Shown here in pieces: positions 8,967 to 18,600 of a DNA stretch of 64,000 bases; the first letter of the stretch is position 1, and every line of letters begins with the position of its first letter. Below the pieces are notes generated by a model, which was not told the origin of the DNA, ran no database searches, and was given only the letters and a program-made list of their open reading frames with translations. Origin of the DNA: Accumulibacter sp003538495. GTDB taxonomy: Bacteria; Pseudomonadota; Gammaproteobacteria; Burkholderiales; Rhodocyclaceae. Both the position numbers and the translations under genes were made by a program. The stretch covers positions 44,127 to 108,126 of the forward strand of contig NZ_JAPUVQ010000127.1 of assembly GCF_029255145.1 (NCBI RefSeq), in the 5' to 3' direction.

Positions 8967-9982
8967 CCGCCGTGCCGCACGCGGACCTGCCGATCCACCA
9001 GCGCTTTACCGCGCTGGTGGAGGACGCGCCCGGCCCATCGTGGCAGGCGCTTTTCGAACGCTGCTGGCCGGGGTACCGCGACTGGTACCTGCGCAGCGGC
9101 GTCTTCGGTCGCCCCAGTTACCTTGAAAGCCGGCGCGCCCTGCGCCAGCACATGCCCGAACTGGTGCCCGTCTGGGAGCGGCTGGTCGAGTTGGCTGGTG
9201 GTGGCGATGTCGAGGCGCGGGCGCTGTCCATGTGGTGCCCGCCGGCCTACATCGCCGGTTGCGCGCAGGCGGTGTGGATTGATCCCCTCGGTACGCAAGG
9301 CCCGGCACTGGTGCGCAACTACGATTACGCCCCGGCGTTGCTGGAAGGAAACTGGCTGGCCAGCCGCTGGTGCGGTCAGCGGGTGCTGGCCATGAGCGAT
9401 TGTCTTTGGGGCGCGCTGGATGGCATGAACGAGGCGGGCCTGGCCGCCTCACTGAGTTTCGGGGGCAGAACTCAAGCCGGCCAGGGCTTCGGCATCCCCC
9501 TGGTGATGCGCTACCTGCTGGAAGTGTCGAGCACGGTCGACGACGCCTGCGCTATCCTCAAACGCGTCCCGGTGCACATGTCCTACAGCATCACCCTTCT
9601 CGACACTGAAGGACACTGGGCCACCGTGTTCGTGGGACCCGACGTGGCGACCTATGTGAGTCGCCGTCGGGCGATCACCAACTTCCAGCACAAGGTGGAT
9701 TGGCCCGAGCACGCCAAGGCGACTTCTGCCGTCGAGCGGCTGACCGAGTTGGAACATCTGGTAGATAAGACCCATTCGTTGCCCGACGTTGCCGCAGCGC
9801 TGCTGCGGCCACCGCTGTTTCAGACCAGTTACCGACGCGGCTACGGCACGCTTTACAGTGCCGTCTACCAGCCGGCGAATCGCGTCGTCGAACTCCTTTG
9901 GCAAGACCAGCGATGGCAGCAGTCGTTGCGCGCGCCGCAGGCCGGCGAGCGCGACATCGTTTTCCCGACCGGCCCGAACTGA
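8963..9982 (+). CDS. C45-type Ntn hydrolase (acyl-CoA:6-aminopenicillanate acyltransferase-like)
   Basis: A 339-residue protein resembling peptidase family C45, autoprocessed Ntn hydrolases that hydrolyse or transfer acyl groups on amides. The likely cleavage and nucleophile site is Gly99-Cys100 in 'YIAGCAQAVW'; 'LVRNYDYAP' about 17 residues later and 'GLAASLSFGG' near 165-174 match the conserved strands after the nucleophile. The N-terminal 99 residues would be the propeptide. The start is TTG 8963, overlapping the ATP-grasp stop as TTGA; an alternative is GTG 8972. No signal peptide is seen, so it should act in the cytoplasm. With the ligase and decarboxylase it makes a build-and-break set for an amide. 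Substrate unknown. Confidence 0.75.
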   Translation: MTAVPHADLPIHQRFTALVEDAPGPSWQALFERCWPGYRDWYLRSGVFGRPSYLESRRALRQHMPELVPVWERLVELAGGGDVEARALSMWCPPAYIAGCAQAVWIDPLGTQGPALVRNYDYAPALLEGNWLASRWCGQRVLAMSDCLWGALDGMNEAGLAASLSFGGRTQAGQGFGIPLVMRYLLEVSSTVDDACAILKRVPVHMSYSITLLDTEGHWATVFVGPDVATYVSRRRAITNFQHKVDWPEHAKATSAVERLTELEHLVDKTHSLPDVAAALLRPPLFQTSYRRGYGTLYSAVYQPANRVVELLWQDQRWQQSLRAPQAGERDIVFPTGPN

Positions 9983-10027
9983 AGCCGGCGGCTGACCAAT
10001 TTTCCGTTTGAGAAGGAGACAGAGACG

Positions 10028-10933
10028 ATGATCACAATTTTGCGGCGCCTCGCCATTGCAGCAACGCTTGCCACCACCCTGATGTCGGTGCCGGTTATGG
10101 CGCAGGAATTGACCGGTACGCTGAAGAAGATCAAGGATACCGGGGTGATCACACTCGGCCATCGCGAATCGTCGATCCCGTTCTCGTACTACGACGACAA
10201 GCAGCAGGTCATCGGCTACTCGCAGGACATGATGCTCAAGGCCGTCGATGCGATCAAGGCCGAATTGAAGCTCGCCAAGCTTGATGTCAAGCTGGTGCCC
10301 GTCACCTCCGAGAATCGCATCACGCTGGTCCAGAATGGTTCGGTCGACCTGGAATGTGGTTCGACGACCAACACCACGGAACGTCAGAAACAGGTCAGCT
10401 TCTCATACAGCATCTTCGTCGTCGGTACCCGCCTGATGACCAAGACCAGCTCCGGAATCAAGGATTTTCCCGATCTGGCTGGCAAGAATGTCGTGACCAC
10501 CGCCGGCACCACCTCCGAACGTCTGCTGCGCAAGATGAACGAAGACAACAACATGAAGATGAAGATCATCAGCACCAAGGATCACGGGGAAGCGTTCCTG
10601 ACCCTGAAAAGCGGCCGAGCGGCGGCCTTCGTGATGGACGAAGTGTTGCTGTACGGCGAAATGGCAAAAGCCAAGAACGCCGGCGAGTGGGTCGTGGTCG
10701 GTACGCCACAGTCGTATGAAGCCTATGGCTGCATGTTGCGCAAGGACGACCAGGCCTTCAAGAAGGTCGTCGATGGGGCGCTCGCCAAGGTGATGACCTC
10801 GGGCGAAGCGGACAAGCTCTACGCCAAGTGGTTCCTGCAGCCAATCCCCCCGAAGGGCCTGAACCTCAACTTCGCACTCTCGTACGCACTCAAGAAGCTG
10901 TACAAGTCGCCCAACGACAAGGCATACGATTAG
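10028..10933 (+). CDS. Glutamate/aspartate-type ABC transporter substrate-binding protein (orphan copy)
   Basis: A 301-residue periplasmic binding protein of the GltI/DEBP type (SBP family 3). Signal peptide residues 1-25 end at 'VMAQE'. The mature protein opens with 'LTGTLKKIKDTG' and has the ligand-site segments 'GHRESSIPFSYY', 'DLECGSTTNTTERQ' and 'TTAGTTSERLLRKMNED'. It is highly similar to the binding protein at 56575-57486, roughly three quarters identical by eye, but that copy sits with permease and ATPase genes and this one does not. ATG 10028 has gagaaggagac upstream and lies 45 bases after the Ntn-hydrolase gene, so it belongs to the decarboxylase/ATP-grasp cluster. It may deliver an acidic amino acid to a permease encoded elsewhere. 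Confidence 0.92.
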   Translation: MITILRRLAIAATLATTLMSVPVMAQELTGTLKKIKDTGVITLGHRESSIPFSYYDDKQQVIGYSQDMMLKAVDAIKAELKLAKLDVKLVPVTSENRITLVQNGSVDLECGSTTNTTERQKQVSFSYSIFVVGTRLMTKTSSGIKDFPDLAGKNVVTTAGTTSERLLRKMNEDNNMKMKIISTKDHGEAFLTLKSGRAAAFVMDEVLLYGEMAKAKNAGEWVVVGTPQSYEAYGCMLRKDDQAFKKVVDGALAKVMTSGEADKLYAKWFLQPIPPKGLNLNFALSYALKKLYKSPNDKAYD

Positions 10934-11879
10934 CTTTCGCGGCAAGGGCAAGGCCATCTGCTCTTCCCGAACTACGGTCTCAGCCTGACGGCGCGAAGGA
11001 TCCGGTGAAGTCGCGAAGCGGGCTCTCGCAGGCGCCCGCTTCGCGTTGCTGGCAGTCGCCGATCCAGCTACGCGACCGGCCGCCTGACCCGCTTTCCGGC
11101 GATGGATGGTCGCCCGCGCCCTCCTCGCCTCGAGACCAGTCCTGCTTGCTGATTGGCGAACCGCTGGCGGTCCGCTGCCTGAAGCGCAAGCTGAAAATTC
11201 TGCCCTACCTGGAACCGCAGTACGACGAGTTTTCGCGAGCGACCACCGCCGTCAAGCCAAGCTGCTCCGCTGCGTCACGGGAAGCTTCGTCAGGCTGCCC
11301 TTGACCTGGCTCCCGGGCATCTACTCCACTTGCGCCAAGGGCATTCACCACCCCAAGAAAGAAGAGGCTCGACCGGATCTCGCGACGGACAAACGACAGC
11401 AGGCTCGACTACCGCCTGCCTTGCGCGTATTTCCGACCTCCGCGCATTGCTTGGATCACTTCGGCGAGCGACGAAGGGGCCGTGCTAGCACAGCCCATCG
11501 CCACGCCAACGGTGCATTGACCATGGAAGCAAGACGCCCCGTGGCGAGTGACTGGAAATTGACTACGCGCAATGCTCGTGGTGCTGCGTGTTGGTTTTCC
11601 GGTTGCTCAGCGCGACCCGGAGCAGGTGATCCTTGGTGGCAACCGCGTTCCTCGGCGACCTCCGGGCGCAAGTCGCACAGCAGCAAGCATTGCGCCCGAT
11701 CATCGCCATGCGCAATGCTTTGCCTCTTGCACCTCCTTGCACGCTGTTGCCGCCATGTGATTGGTAGCGAGAAAGGGCGGAGCCACTGGATTGGCGCATC
11801 CCGACGCCGCTTGCCCAACTCGCGCACATGTAGCCCTCCGCAATTGTCGGAAACCCGAAAATTCGCACAACAAGCAGAT
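10934..11879. other. Gene-poor region after the binding-protein gene
   Basis: About 950 bases with no convincing gene. Several frames are open on both strands, but their products are Arg/Cys/His-rich and match nothing I know. The base composition is patchier than in the flanking genes. It leads directly into an IS21-type istB fragment, so part of this stretch may be eroded transposon DNA. An 11-base-stem inverted repeat at 11012-11045 is listed separately. Confidence 0.45.
11012..11045. repeat. Perfect 11-bp inverted repeat (hairpin)
   Basis: cgcgaagcggg at 11012-11022 is the exact reverse complement of cccgcttcgcg at 11035-11045, separated by 12 bases. It lies about 80 bases after the binding-protein stop codon. 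There is no T-run after either arm, so it is not a standard intrinsic terminator. It could stabilise the 3' end of the upstream mRNA or be a dispersed palindromic repeat. Confidence 0.55.
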
Positions 11880-12180
11880 CTCCACGCCACTTGCCTTTGC
11901 ACTTGGCATACCACCTTTGCCCAGGAAGCCGCGCTGCCGGCGGCACTGCTCTATCGCGTTCTCCACCACGCGCGGATCGTGCCGATCACCGGGGAAAGCC
12001 ACCCGCTCAAGCATCAGCTGCAGGCGGGAATGGTTCAGGCCAGGAAGCCCACCGCCGCGGGTTTAGCGGCGCCGCGGAGGTGGGGCCTCCTCCGCCATCA
12101 CAGAGCATTGGGGGTGTATCAGTTTCATATCGGTGGCAAGCGAAAAAAACCGTGTCAGATTTCAATCGGTGTTGGCAGCG
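11880..12180 (+). mobile_element. IS21-family remnant: istB C-terminal fragment and terminal repeats
   Basis: The frame near 11905-12050 encodes 'LLYRVLHHARIVPITGES' followed by a Leu-Lys segment, matching the C-terminal end of IstB ATPases ('LLDRLLHHARIVPI.GESYRLK'). Immediately upstream, a neighbouring frame reads 'HLPL' where IstB has 'NLPF', so a frameshift near 11900 is likely. The catalytic ATPase part and istA are missing. Beyond it are two imperfect copies of tgt-tcag-ttca-atcggtg-ggca at about 12115-12138 and 12153-12176, consistent with the multiple terminal repeats at IS21 ends. The element is clearly inactive. Family assignment rests on about 30 residues plus the repeats. Confidence 0.55.
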
Positions 12181-12385
12181 TGACGACAATGGCAAAGGTC
12201 GGCATCTTCTTCAGCACCGAAACCTGAAAGCGCCCGCGCACGGCCGGAGCGCTGCCGAGGTGCAGAAAGTAAAGTTCCCCACCTCCCGATGCACCGCCCG
12301 CACGCACGCCGCTCGGCAGCGTGATGGTTCCAGAGCCTTCTTTCGTCGTGAAAGAGGCCCCTTGAAATCGGGCCAGGACGCGCAT
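12155..12385 (-). pseudogene. Possible truncated small ORF next to the IS21 end
   Basis: An open frame of 76 codons with a fairly ordinary composition at its C-terminal half ('VSVLKKMPTFAIVVTLPTPI'). Its 3' end runs into the presumed IS21 terminal repeat, so if it is a real gene it has probably been truncated by insertion. An alternative upstream ATG near 12399 in another frame has gagagg before it. I do not recognise it and it may be chance. Confidence 0.2.
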
Positions 12386-12431
12386 GACTTTTTGCTCATG
12401 GCAAGCATTCCTCTCTTTCCGAAACTGCCCC

Positions 12432-13130
12432 GATGAACAGCGTGTGCTCTACGAGGGCTACTGGATCAAGACCTGTCCGGTCCCAGCCGATTCGCCGCAG
12501 GGGAAGAAATCGCTGATCGAAGCAAGCGCCCGGCGCCTGTTCAATCACACCGAGCATGGCCTCAACATTCCAGGCTGCCGGCTCGACGAGGCGCGGGCGA
12601 ATTGCCAGGCGCAGGCCGATCCGGCGCGGCAGCGGGTCAAAGCCGGCATACTGGCTGGCTCCCTGTTCACCCGGGGAACCGACATCTTCAGACCACTGGT
12701 CGACTTGCGGGCCGGCGGAATCGTCGACTCGCAGCGACAATGCGCTGATGCGGGCATGCGGCCAATGCCTGCTCGAAGCGATGCAACTCGGTCGCTTCCT
12801 CCTGCACCTTAGCGGCGAGGAAGGGAGCGACGAATTGTGGGGCGAACCATTTCGCGCGTTCTCGATTCCGGTCGAGGCTTTCTACGAAAGCCGTTACGTC
12901 AAGATTGGCCAGAGTACGGGCGACATCGACCGGATCGCCGAGGCGATCATCGGCAGCTTCACCCGGATTCCGGCTTTCGCAAGCGTCGAAGCACCGATTC
13001 GCGACTTCGCCAGAGCGGTTAGGCTCAAGACCGAAACGCTGCGCAGCGACGGCGGCATTTTCGACGTCTGGTCACAAGTGATGACGGCCGGCGAGCGACT
13101 GGCGAGCTTTGTGCCGCAAGCGGCCGCATT
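12432..13130 (+). pseudogene. Frameshifted gene of unknown function
   Basis: Two overlapping frames together read like one protein. The first (about 12432-12730) contains 'EQRVLYEGYWIKT' and 'RRLFNHTEHGLNIPG'. The second (about 12715-13130) contains 'NALMRACGQCLLEAMQLGRF', 'RAFSIPVEAFYESRYVKIGQ' and 'DVWSQVMTAGERLASFVPQ'. Both have normal protein composition and lose it outside these limits, so a single frameshift near 12715-12740 best explains the arrangement. No start codon with a ribosome binding site is evident, so the 5' end may also be lost. The product is largely helical by appearance. I do not recognise the family. It lies between the IS21 remnant and the signalling genes. Confidence 0.5.
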
Positions 13131-13310
13131 CCCTTCATGCCGCCACCTCTGCCAGCATGAACAGCGCCAGCCCACCGGCGATCGCGCGCCCTGGCCCAGG
13201 GGCAAAGTGCCGGGTTGCGGTGCACTGTCTGCGCTTCGCCGACGACCGCCCTGTCTTCCAAGCGTGCCGGGAGTCGCCGTCGGCCGTGTGCTGGCAAGGC
13301 TGCTGCTGCC

Positions 13311-15653
13311 CTACACCTGCGGCCGACCAAGCGACTGGTCGCCAATCCAGCCGTCCTCGACCACACCTCGTTTCCGCAGCGCGAACCGTTCGAAATCATC
13401 GATCGCCAACGGTCGGCTGAAGAAATAGCCCTGACCGGTATCGCACCCGGCGCTGGCCAGAAGGTTCCTTTGGCCTGCGCTGTCCACCCCCTCGGCGATC
13501 ACGCCGAGTCCAAGGCAGTGAGCCAGCGCGACGATGCTCCTGGCGATTGCCGCGTCGTTGGCGTCGCTGAGCACGTCGCGAATAAAGGACCGGTCGATTT
13601 TCAACTGATCCAGCGGCAGCCGCTTCAGGTAAGACAAAGAGGAATAGCCGGTGCCGAAGTCATCGAGCGAGAAGCTGAAGCCCGCAGCTTTCATCTTGAA
13701 GACCTTGGCGATCAGGTCGTCGACGTGGTCAACCAGCAGACTTTCGGTCAGTTCGAGCGTCAGCCGCTTGGGATTGGCACCGGTTTGCGCGAGGATCGCC
13801 AGGACCTCGTCGGCGAAGTGAGGTTCGTGGAATTGCCGAGCGCTGACGTTCACCGCGATCGAGAGCTGCGCCAGCTCTGCTCGACTGGCCCAGAGTGCCA
13901 ACTGGCTGCACGCAGCTTCCAGAACCCAGCGGCCCAAGGGAAGAATCAAGCCGCTTCGTTCAGCCTGCGGGATGAACTCGCCAGGAAGCACCAAACCGTG
14001 CCCGGGGCGCGACCAGCGCAGCAGCGCTTCGCCTCCGGTGACGCTGCCATCGACGGTCACCTGCGGCTGGTAGTGAAGCATGAACTGGTTTTCCCGAATC
14101 GCTCGGCGCAGAAAGTCCTCCATTTTGGCTTTCCCGAGAGCGACACCGTGCATCGCCGGGTCAAAGAAAGCGAAGCGGTTGCGGCCGCTTTTCTTGATCC
14201 CGTACATCGCCAGATCGGCCTGTTTCAACATCTCGTCAAGCGACGTTTCACGCCCGCGGAACAAGGTGGCGCCGATGCTCGCCGAGCTGCGATGCTCGAT
14301 ACCTCCAAGCTGATGCACGTGATTGAGCGCGGCGAGAATCTTTGCGCCGACGCCTTCGGTCTGCCTGGCGGCGTCGTCCTGGTTCGCGCCCAGACCGACC
14401 AGCAGCACCACGAACTCGTCGCCGCCCAGCCGCGCCACCGTGTCGCCCTCACGAACGTTGGCGCTGATCCGTTGCGCAACGCTTTGCAGCAGGAGATCGC
14501 CTTTGTCATGACCGTGAGTGTCGTTGAGCGCCTTGAAGCGATCGATGTCGATGAACAGCAGGGCAGCGAAAGTTCGATTGCGGCGACTGGCGATCATCGC
14601 CTGTTTGATATGGTCCTGCAGGAGTGCGCGGTTGGGCAAATGGGTAAGGTGATCAAAGAAGGCTAGGGCCTCGATCTCCTTTTCGGCCTTCTTGCGCGCC
14701 GTAATGTCGTAATGCGTCGCGATGTAATGGCTAATGCTGCCGTCGCCAGCTTTCACGGCCGAGACGCTGAGCCATTTCGGGTACACCTCTCCGTCCTTGC
14801 GCCGGTCCCAGACTTCTCCCTGCCAGCCGCCGGTACGATCGATCGTTTGCCACATGCTGCGAAAGAAATCGGCGCCGTGCACACCGGATTCGAGCAAGCG
14901 GGGAGTCTGTCCGACGGCTTCCTCGGCGCCGTAGCCGGTGATTTCGGTGAACGCCCGGTTGACCCGCAGGATCACGCCTGCGGCGTCGATGACCATCATG
15001 CTTTGCTGTGACTCGAAGGCGACGGCAGCGATCCGCAGCTCGGCCTCGGCCTGCTTGCGCTCGCTGATGTCGCTGATCACCAGGCGAAGCACCGATGCGC
15101 CATCGGCCTCGTGCGCGCCGACGGTTTCCAGGCGCGCCCAGAATGGCGTGCCGTCGTGCCGTACCATCCGCAACTCGCACGCCTGCATCGCACCGCTTTC
15201 CCGGAGTTGCTTGCGGTGCAGGTAGAAGAGATCCTGATCGCTCTTGAGAATGAAGCTGCTGATCCTTTGCTTGACCAGCGCGGCGCGGGCGACGCCCAAC
15301 AAGCCGGCAGCCGTGAGATTGGCCTCGATGATCAGCCCGCGCTCGCTCAAGGTGCAGTAACCGACCGGCGCCAGGTCGTAGATCTCGAAGTAGCGAGTCC
15401 GCGCGACGTCCAGTTCGACCTGCGCCCGGCGCAGTTCGTCGTTCTGCATTTCGAGCTCGATCTGATGCACGCGCAGTTCATGCAGTGTTTGCCGGATCGC
15501 TTCGGGCGCCATCGTCTCGGTCTCGTCCGGGGACTGGCCGGCGTTTTGCAGCAACGTCTTCTCCGCCTTTCGGCGCAGCGCCGAGGCGGCACCCGGAGGT
15601 TTGTTCCGCGTCGCCGGCGCGGCCAGGTCAGGGCGTTTGCCCAGGCTGGTCAC
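13311..15653 (-). CDS. PAS-PAS-GGDEF-EAL cyclic di-GMP signalling protein
   Basis: A 780-residue cytoplasmic sensor that probably both makes and degrades c-di-GMP. Residues about 75-190 are a first PAS domain ('YFEIYDLAPVGYCTLSE'). About 200-310 are a second PAS/PAC ('VNRAFTEITGYGAEEAVGQ'). The diguanylate cyclase domain has an intact 'RLGGDEF' near residue 408. The phosphodiesterase domain has 'GGEALLRW' near 540, 'DDFGTGYSSLSYL' and 'QGYFFSRPL', so catalytic residues look complete. A coiled stretch precedes the first PAS. I place the start at GTG 15653 because it overlaps the stop of the CheB-CheR gene as GTGA; the frame is open further upstream but that part lies inside the other gene. No membrane segment is seen. 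The PAS ligand is unknown. Confidence 0.9.
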   Translation of the reverse strand: MTSLGKRPDLAAPATRNKPPGAASALRRKAEKTLLQNAGQSPDETETMAPEAIRQTLHELRVHQIELEMQNDELRRAQVELDVARTRYFEIYDLAPVGYCTLSERGLIIEANLTAAGLLGVARAALVKQRISSFILKSDQDLFYLHRKQLRESGAMQACELRMVRHDGTPFWARLETVGAHEADGASVLRLVISDISERKQAEAELRIAAVAFESQQSMMVIDAAGVILRVNRAFTEITGYGAEEAVGQTPRLLESGVHGADFFRSMWQTIDRTGGWQGEVWDRRKDGEVYPKWLSVSAVKAGDGSISHYIATHYDITARKKAEKEIEALAFFDHLTHLPNRALLQDHIKQAMIASRRNRTFAALLFIDIDRFKALNDTHGHDKGDLLLQSVAQRISANVREGDTVARLGGDEFVVLLVGLGANQDDAARQTEGVGAKILAALNHVHQLGGIEHRSSASIGATLFRGRETSLDEMLKQADLAMYGIKKSGRNRFAFFDPAMHGVALGKAKMEDFLRRAIRENQFMLHYQPQVTVDGSVTGGEALLRWSRPGHGLVLPGEFIPQAERSGLILPLGRWVLEAACSQLALWASRAELAQLSIAVNVSARQFHEPHFADEVLAILAQTGANPKRLTLELTESLLVDHVDDLIAKVFKMKAAGFSFSLDDFGTGYSSLSYLKRLPLDQLKIDRSFIRDVLSDANDAAIARSIVALAHCLGLGVIAEGVDSAGQRNLLASAGCDTGQGYFFSRPLAIDDFERFALRKRGVVEDGWIGDQSLGRPQV

Positions 15654-18600
15654 CGGGCGTATCGACCTGGAGAGGCCACCTCCGCCGCCTCCTTCAACCG
15701 CTCGGTGGTGGCAATCGCGTACACCCGTCCGGCCTCGTTCAGCAAAGCGGTGGCTGTCACCCAAACGTCCACCACAGAGCCATCGCTGGTCAGCCGCTGC
15801 GTCAGGTGCGGCTCCAGAACCTCAGCCCGGCCAAGCTGATCGACCCGGATCACGGCCTCGTCCTGCAGGGGCTGCGGAATCCGCGCGCGCACGTTCATCA
15901 GCAGCGCCTCGGCTTCGCTCCAGCCGTACATCCTGACTGCGGCCGGGTTCCAGGCCAGGCTCCGGCCGTCCAGGTCCTGCATGGTGATTGCATCAAAGGC
16001 ATCGCGAACGACAACGCCGAGACGAAGCAGCTTGTTGGCGCTGTCGAGCGAATCCTCCATCCGCTTCATCTCGGTGATGTCCGCAAAAGTAATGACTGCG
16101 CCCTCGATGACGTTGTCCAGGGTGCGATACGGCCGGATGCGCATCATGTACCACAGCCCGGACTTGCTCTGTACCTGCGCGTCCTTGGGCTCCAGGGTAT
16201 CGAGCACGGCCTGCAGGTCTGCCAGCAGGCCATCGTAGCCGACCAGGTTGGACACGATGTGGGCCACCGGCCGACCAAGGTCGCCGGGGATCAGGTTGAT
16301 GATCTGCGTAGCGGAGGGGGTGAAGCGCAGGATGCGCAACTGATGATCGACAAAGACGGTGGCGATGCCGGTGCCAGCCAGCAGGTTGTTCATGTCGTTA
16401 TTGGCGCGTGACAGGTCGGCGACCTTGGTCTGCAACTCGACGTTGACCGTGGTCAGTTCTTCGTTGACCGATTGCAACTCCTCCTTGGAGGTCTCGAGCT
16501 CTTCGTTGGTCGATTGCAACTCCTCGTTAACCGACTGCATTTCCTCGTTGGAGGACTTGAGTTCCTCGTTGGCGGTCTCGAGTTCCTCATGGGCGCTCTG
16601 CAGGTACTCGTCCCTGGCGCGCAGTTCTTCGGTGACTGCCGCCAGCCGCGCATCGGCGCTGTCGCTGGCGTCGACATCGACGCCACCGCTGGCGCCTGGC
16701 AGGCGCTGCTCGGCTTCTGGAACGGGGGTACGCGCCTCCTCCAGGATCACCAGATACAGCGGTGACATCGGCGGCGCGGTCAAGTCTGTGGTCAGCGGGT
16801 GGATGCTCAGGTCCAGCTTCGCGAAGTGACCGTTGTTCTTGACGCGCAGCCCCTCGACCCGGACGCTCTCCTTGCTGCAAACAGCTTTGTGCAGACTCGT
16901 GCTGAGCTCCAGCCGCAGCCCTTCGCGAGCCATCTTGACGACGTTGTTGATGCCCGCCTCGCCCGGTGCCAACTCCAGGTAGGCGCCGCTGCGACCGTGC
17001 AGGTATAGGATGTCGCCCTGCCCGTTGACCAGCGCCGCGGCTGGAGCGAGGCGCTGCAGGAGCGCCTGCTCGGTCAGCTCGCGCAAGGACGGGGGCACCG
17101 GCAATGCGGTTTTTGCGGCGCCGCGTGCGATCGCCGTCCGCGGCGGCAGCAAGCGGCTCATCACCACGCGCTGCATGCCAGTGACGTCTTCCCTGCGCTG
17201 GTACAGCTTCGCCTTGCGGTCGAGAACGGCAAACAGACTGGTCGAGTCGCCGATGCTTTCGGAGGTGCCGAGGAACAGCACGCCGCGCGGATTCAGCGCG
17301 TAGTGGAACATCGGCATCAGCCGCTTCTGCGTCTCCGCGCCCAGATAGATCAGCAGGTTCCGGCAGCTGATCAGGTCGAGCCTGGAGAACGGCGGGTCTT
17401 TGATCAGGTCCTGCTCGGAAAAGATCAGCAGGTCGCGGATACTCTTGTGAATACGGTACGCGCCGCCCGCCTCCGCGCTAAAGAAACGCGCCAGCCGCTG
17501 CGGCGAAACGTCGACCGCGATACTGGCCGGATAGAGCCCGGCGCGGGCGGTGGCGATCGCCCGGCGGTCGATGTCGGTGGCGAAGATCTGCACCGGGTAC
17601 CTTTGCTTGAGCGCTTCCATGCGCTCCTGCAGCAGGATGGCGATTGAATAGGCTTCCTCGCCGCTCGAGCATCCGGCCGACCAGGCGCGAATCACGCTGC
17701 CTGCCGGTCGGTCGTCGAAGAGCACCGGCAGCAGCTGGTCCTCGAGGATCTGGAAAGCCTCCGGGTCGCGGAAGAAATTGGTGACCCCGATCAGCAGGTC
17801 GCCAAACAGCGCCTCGACCTCGGTCGGCGTCTGCTGCAGAAACCTGACGTAGGCGTCCAGCGCCTCGATCTGGTGGACGCTCATGCGGCGCAGGATGCGG
17901 CGGTGGATGCTGCTTGGCTTGTATTGGGAGAAGTCGTGGCCGGTTTGTGCTCGCAACAGGACGAATATCTTCTTCAGCGCGCCCTCGACCTTGGGGTGCG
18001 GGTCGGCGGCGAGGTGGTGCAGCTTGCCGAAGGCGTGTGCGGCGTAGGCGATAAGCCGGGCGGGCATCTCGGCCGGCGGCAGCTGCCAATCCACCAGACC
18101 GGTGGCAATGGCGCTGCGCGGCATGCCGTCGAACTCGGTCGAAGCAGGGTCCTGCGCCATCACCATCCCACCCTCGGCCTTGATCGCCCGCACGCCCAGG
18201 GTACCGTCGCTGCCGGTACCGGCGAGCACGATCGCGATCGCATGCTCGTGCTGGTCGTCGGCAAGCGAACGAAAGAAGAAATCAATCGGCAGGCGCTGGC
18301 CGCGCGGCTCCGACGGCTCGAGCAATTCCAGCCGGCCATTCAAGAACGCCATGTGACGGTTGGGCGGGATGATGTACGTGCAGTTTGGCTGCACCCGCAT
18401 GCCATCCTCGACCTCGAAGACCTGCATCCGCGTGTACCGCCGGACCAGCTCGGCGAGGATGCTCTTGTGGTCCGGCGCCAGGTGCTGGACCAGCACAAAA
18501 GCCATGCCCGGGTCGGTAGCGCCGGGCAATCCGGAAAAGAAGGCCTCGAACGCCGCCAGACCACCAGCCGACGCGCCGATGCCGACGATCGGGAAGGGTT

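Noticed and set aside
11106..12227. 373-codon plus-strand frame through the gene-poor region
   Set aside because: Only its istB-like tail resembles a protein; the rest is low-quality Arg/Cys/His-rich sequence and has no ribosome binding site.
13215..14666. 483-codon open frame on the plus strand across the EAL/GGDEF region
   Set aside because: It mirrors the GGDEF-EAL gene, whose catalytic motifs are unmistakable on the minus strand.
16430..16640. Repetitive DNA that could look like a tandem-repeat or CRISPR-like array
   Set aside because: The units are in-frame codons of a coiled coil in the CheB-CheR protein, with no spacers.
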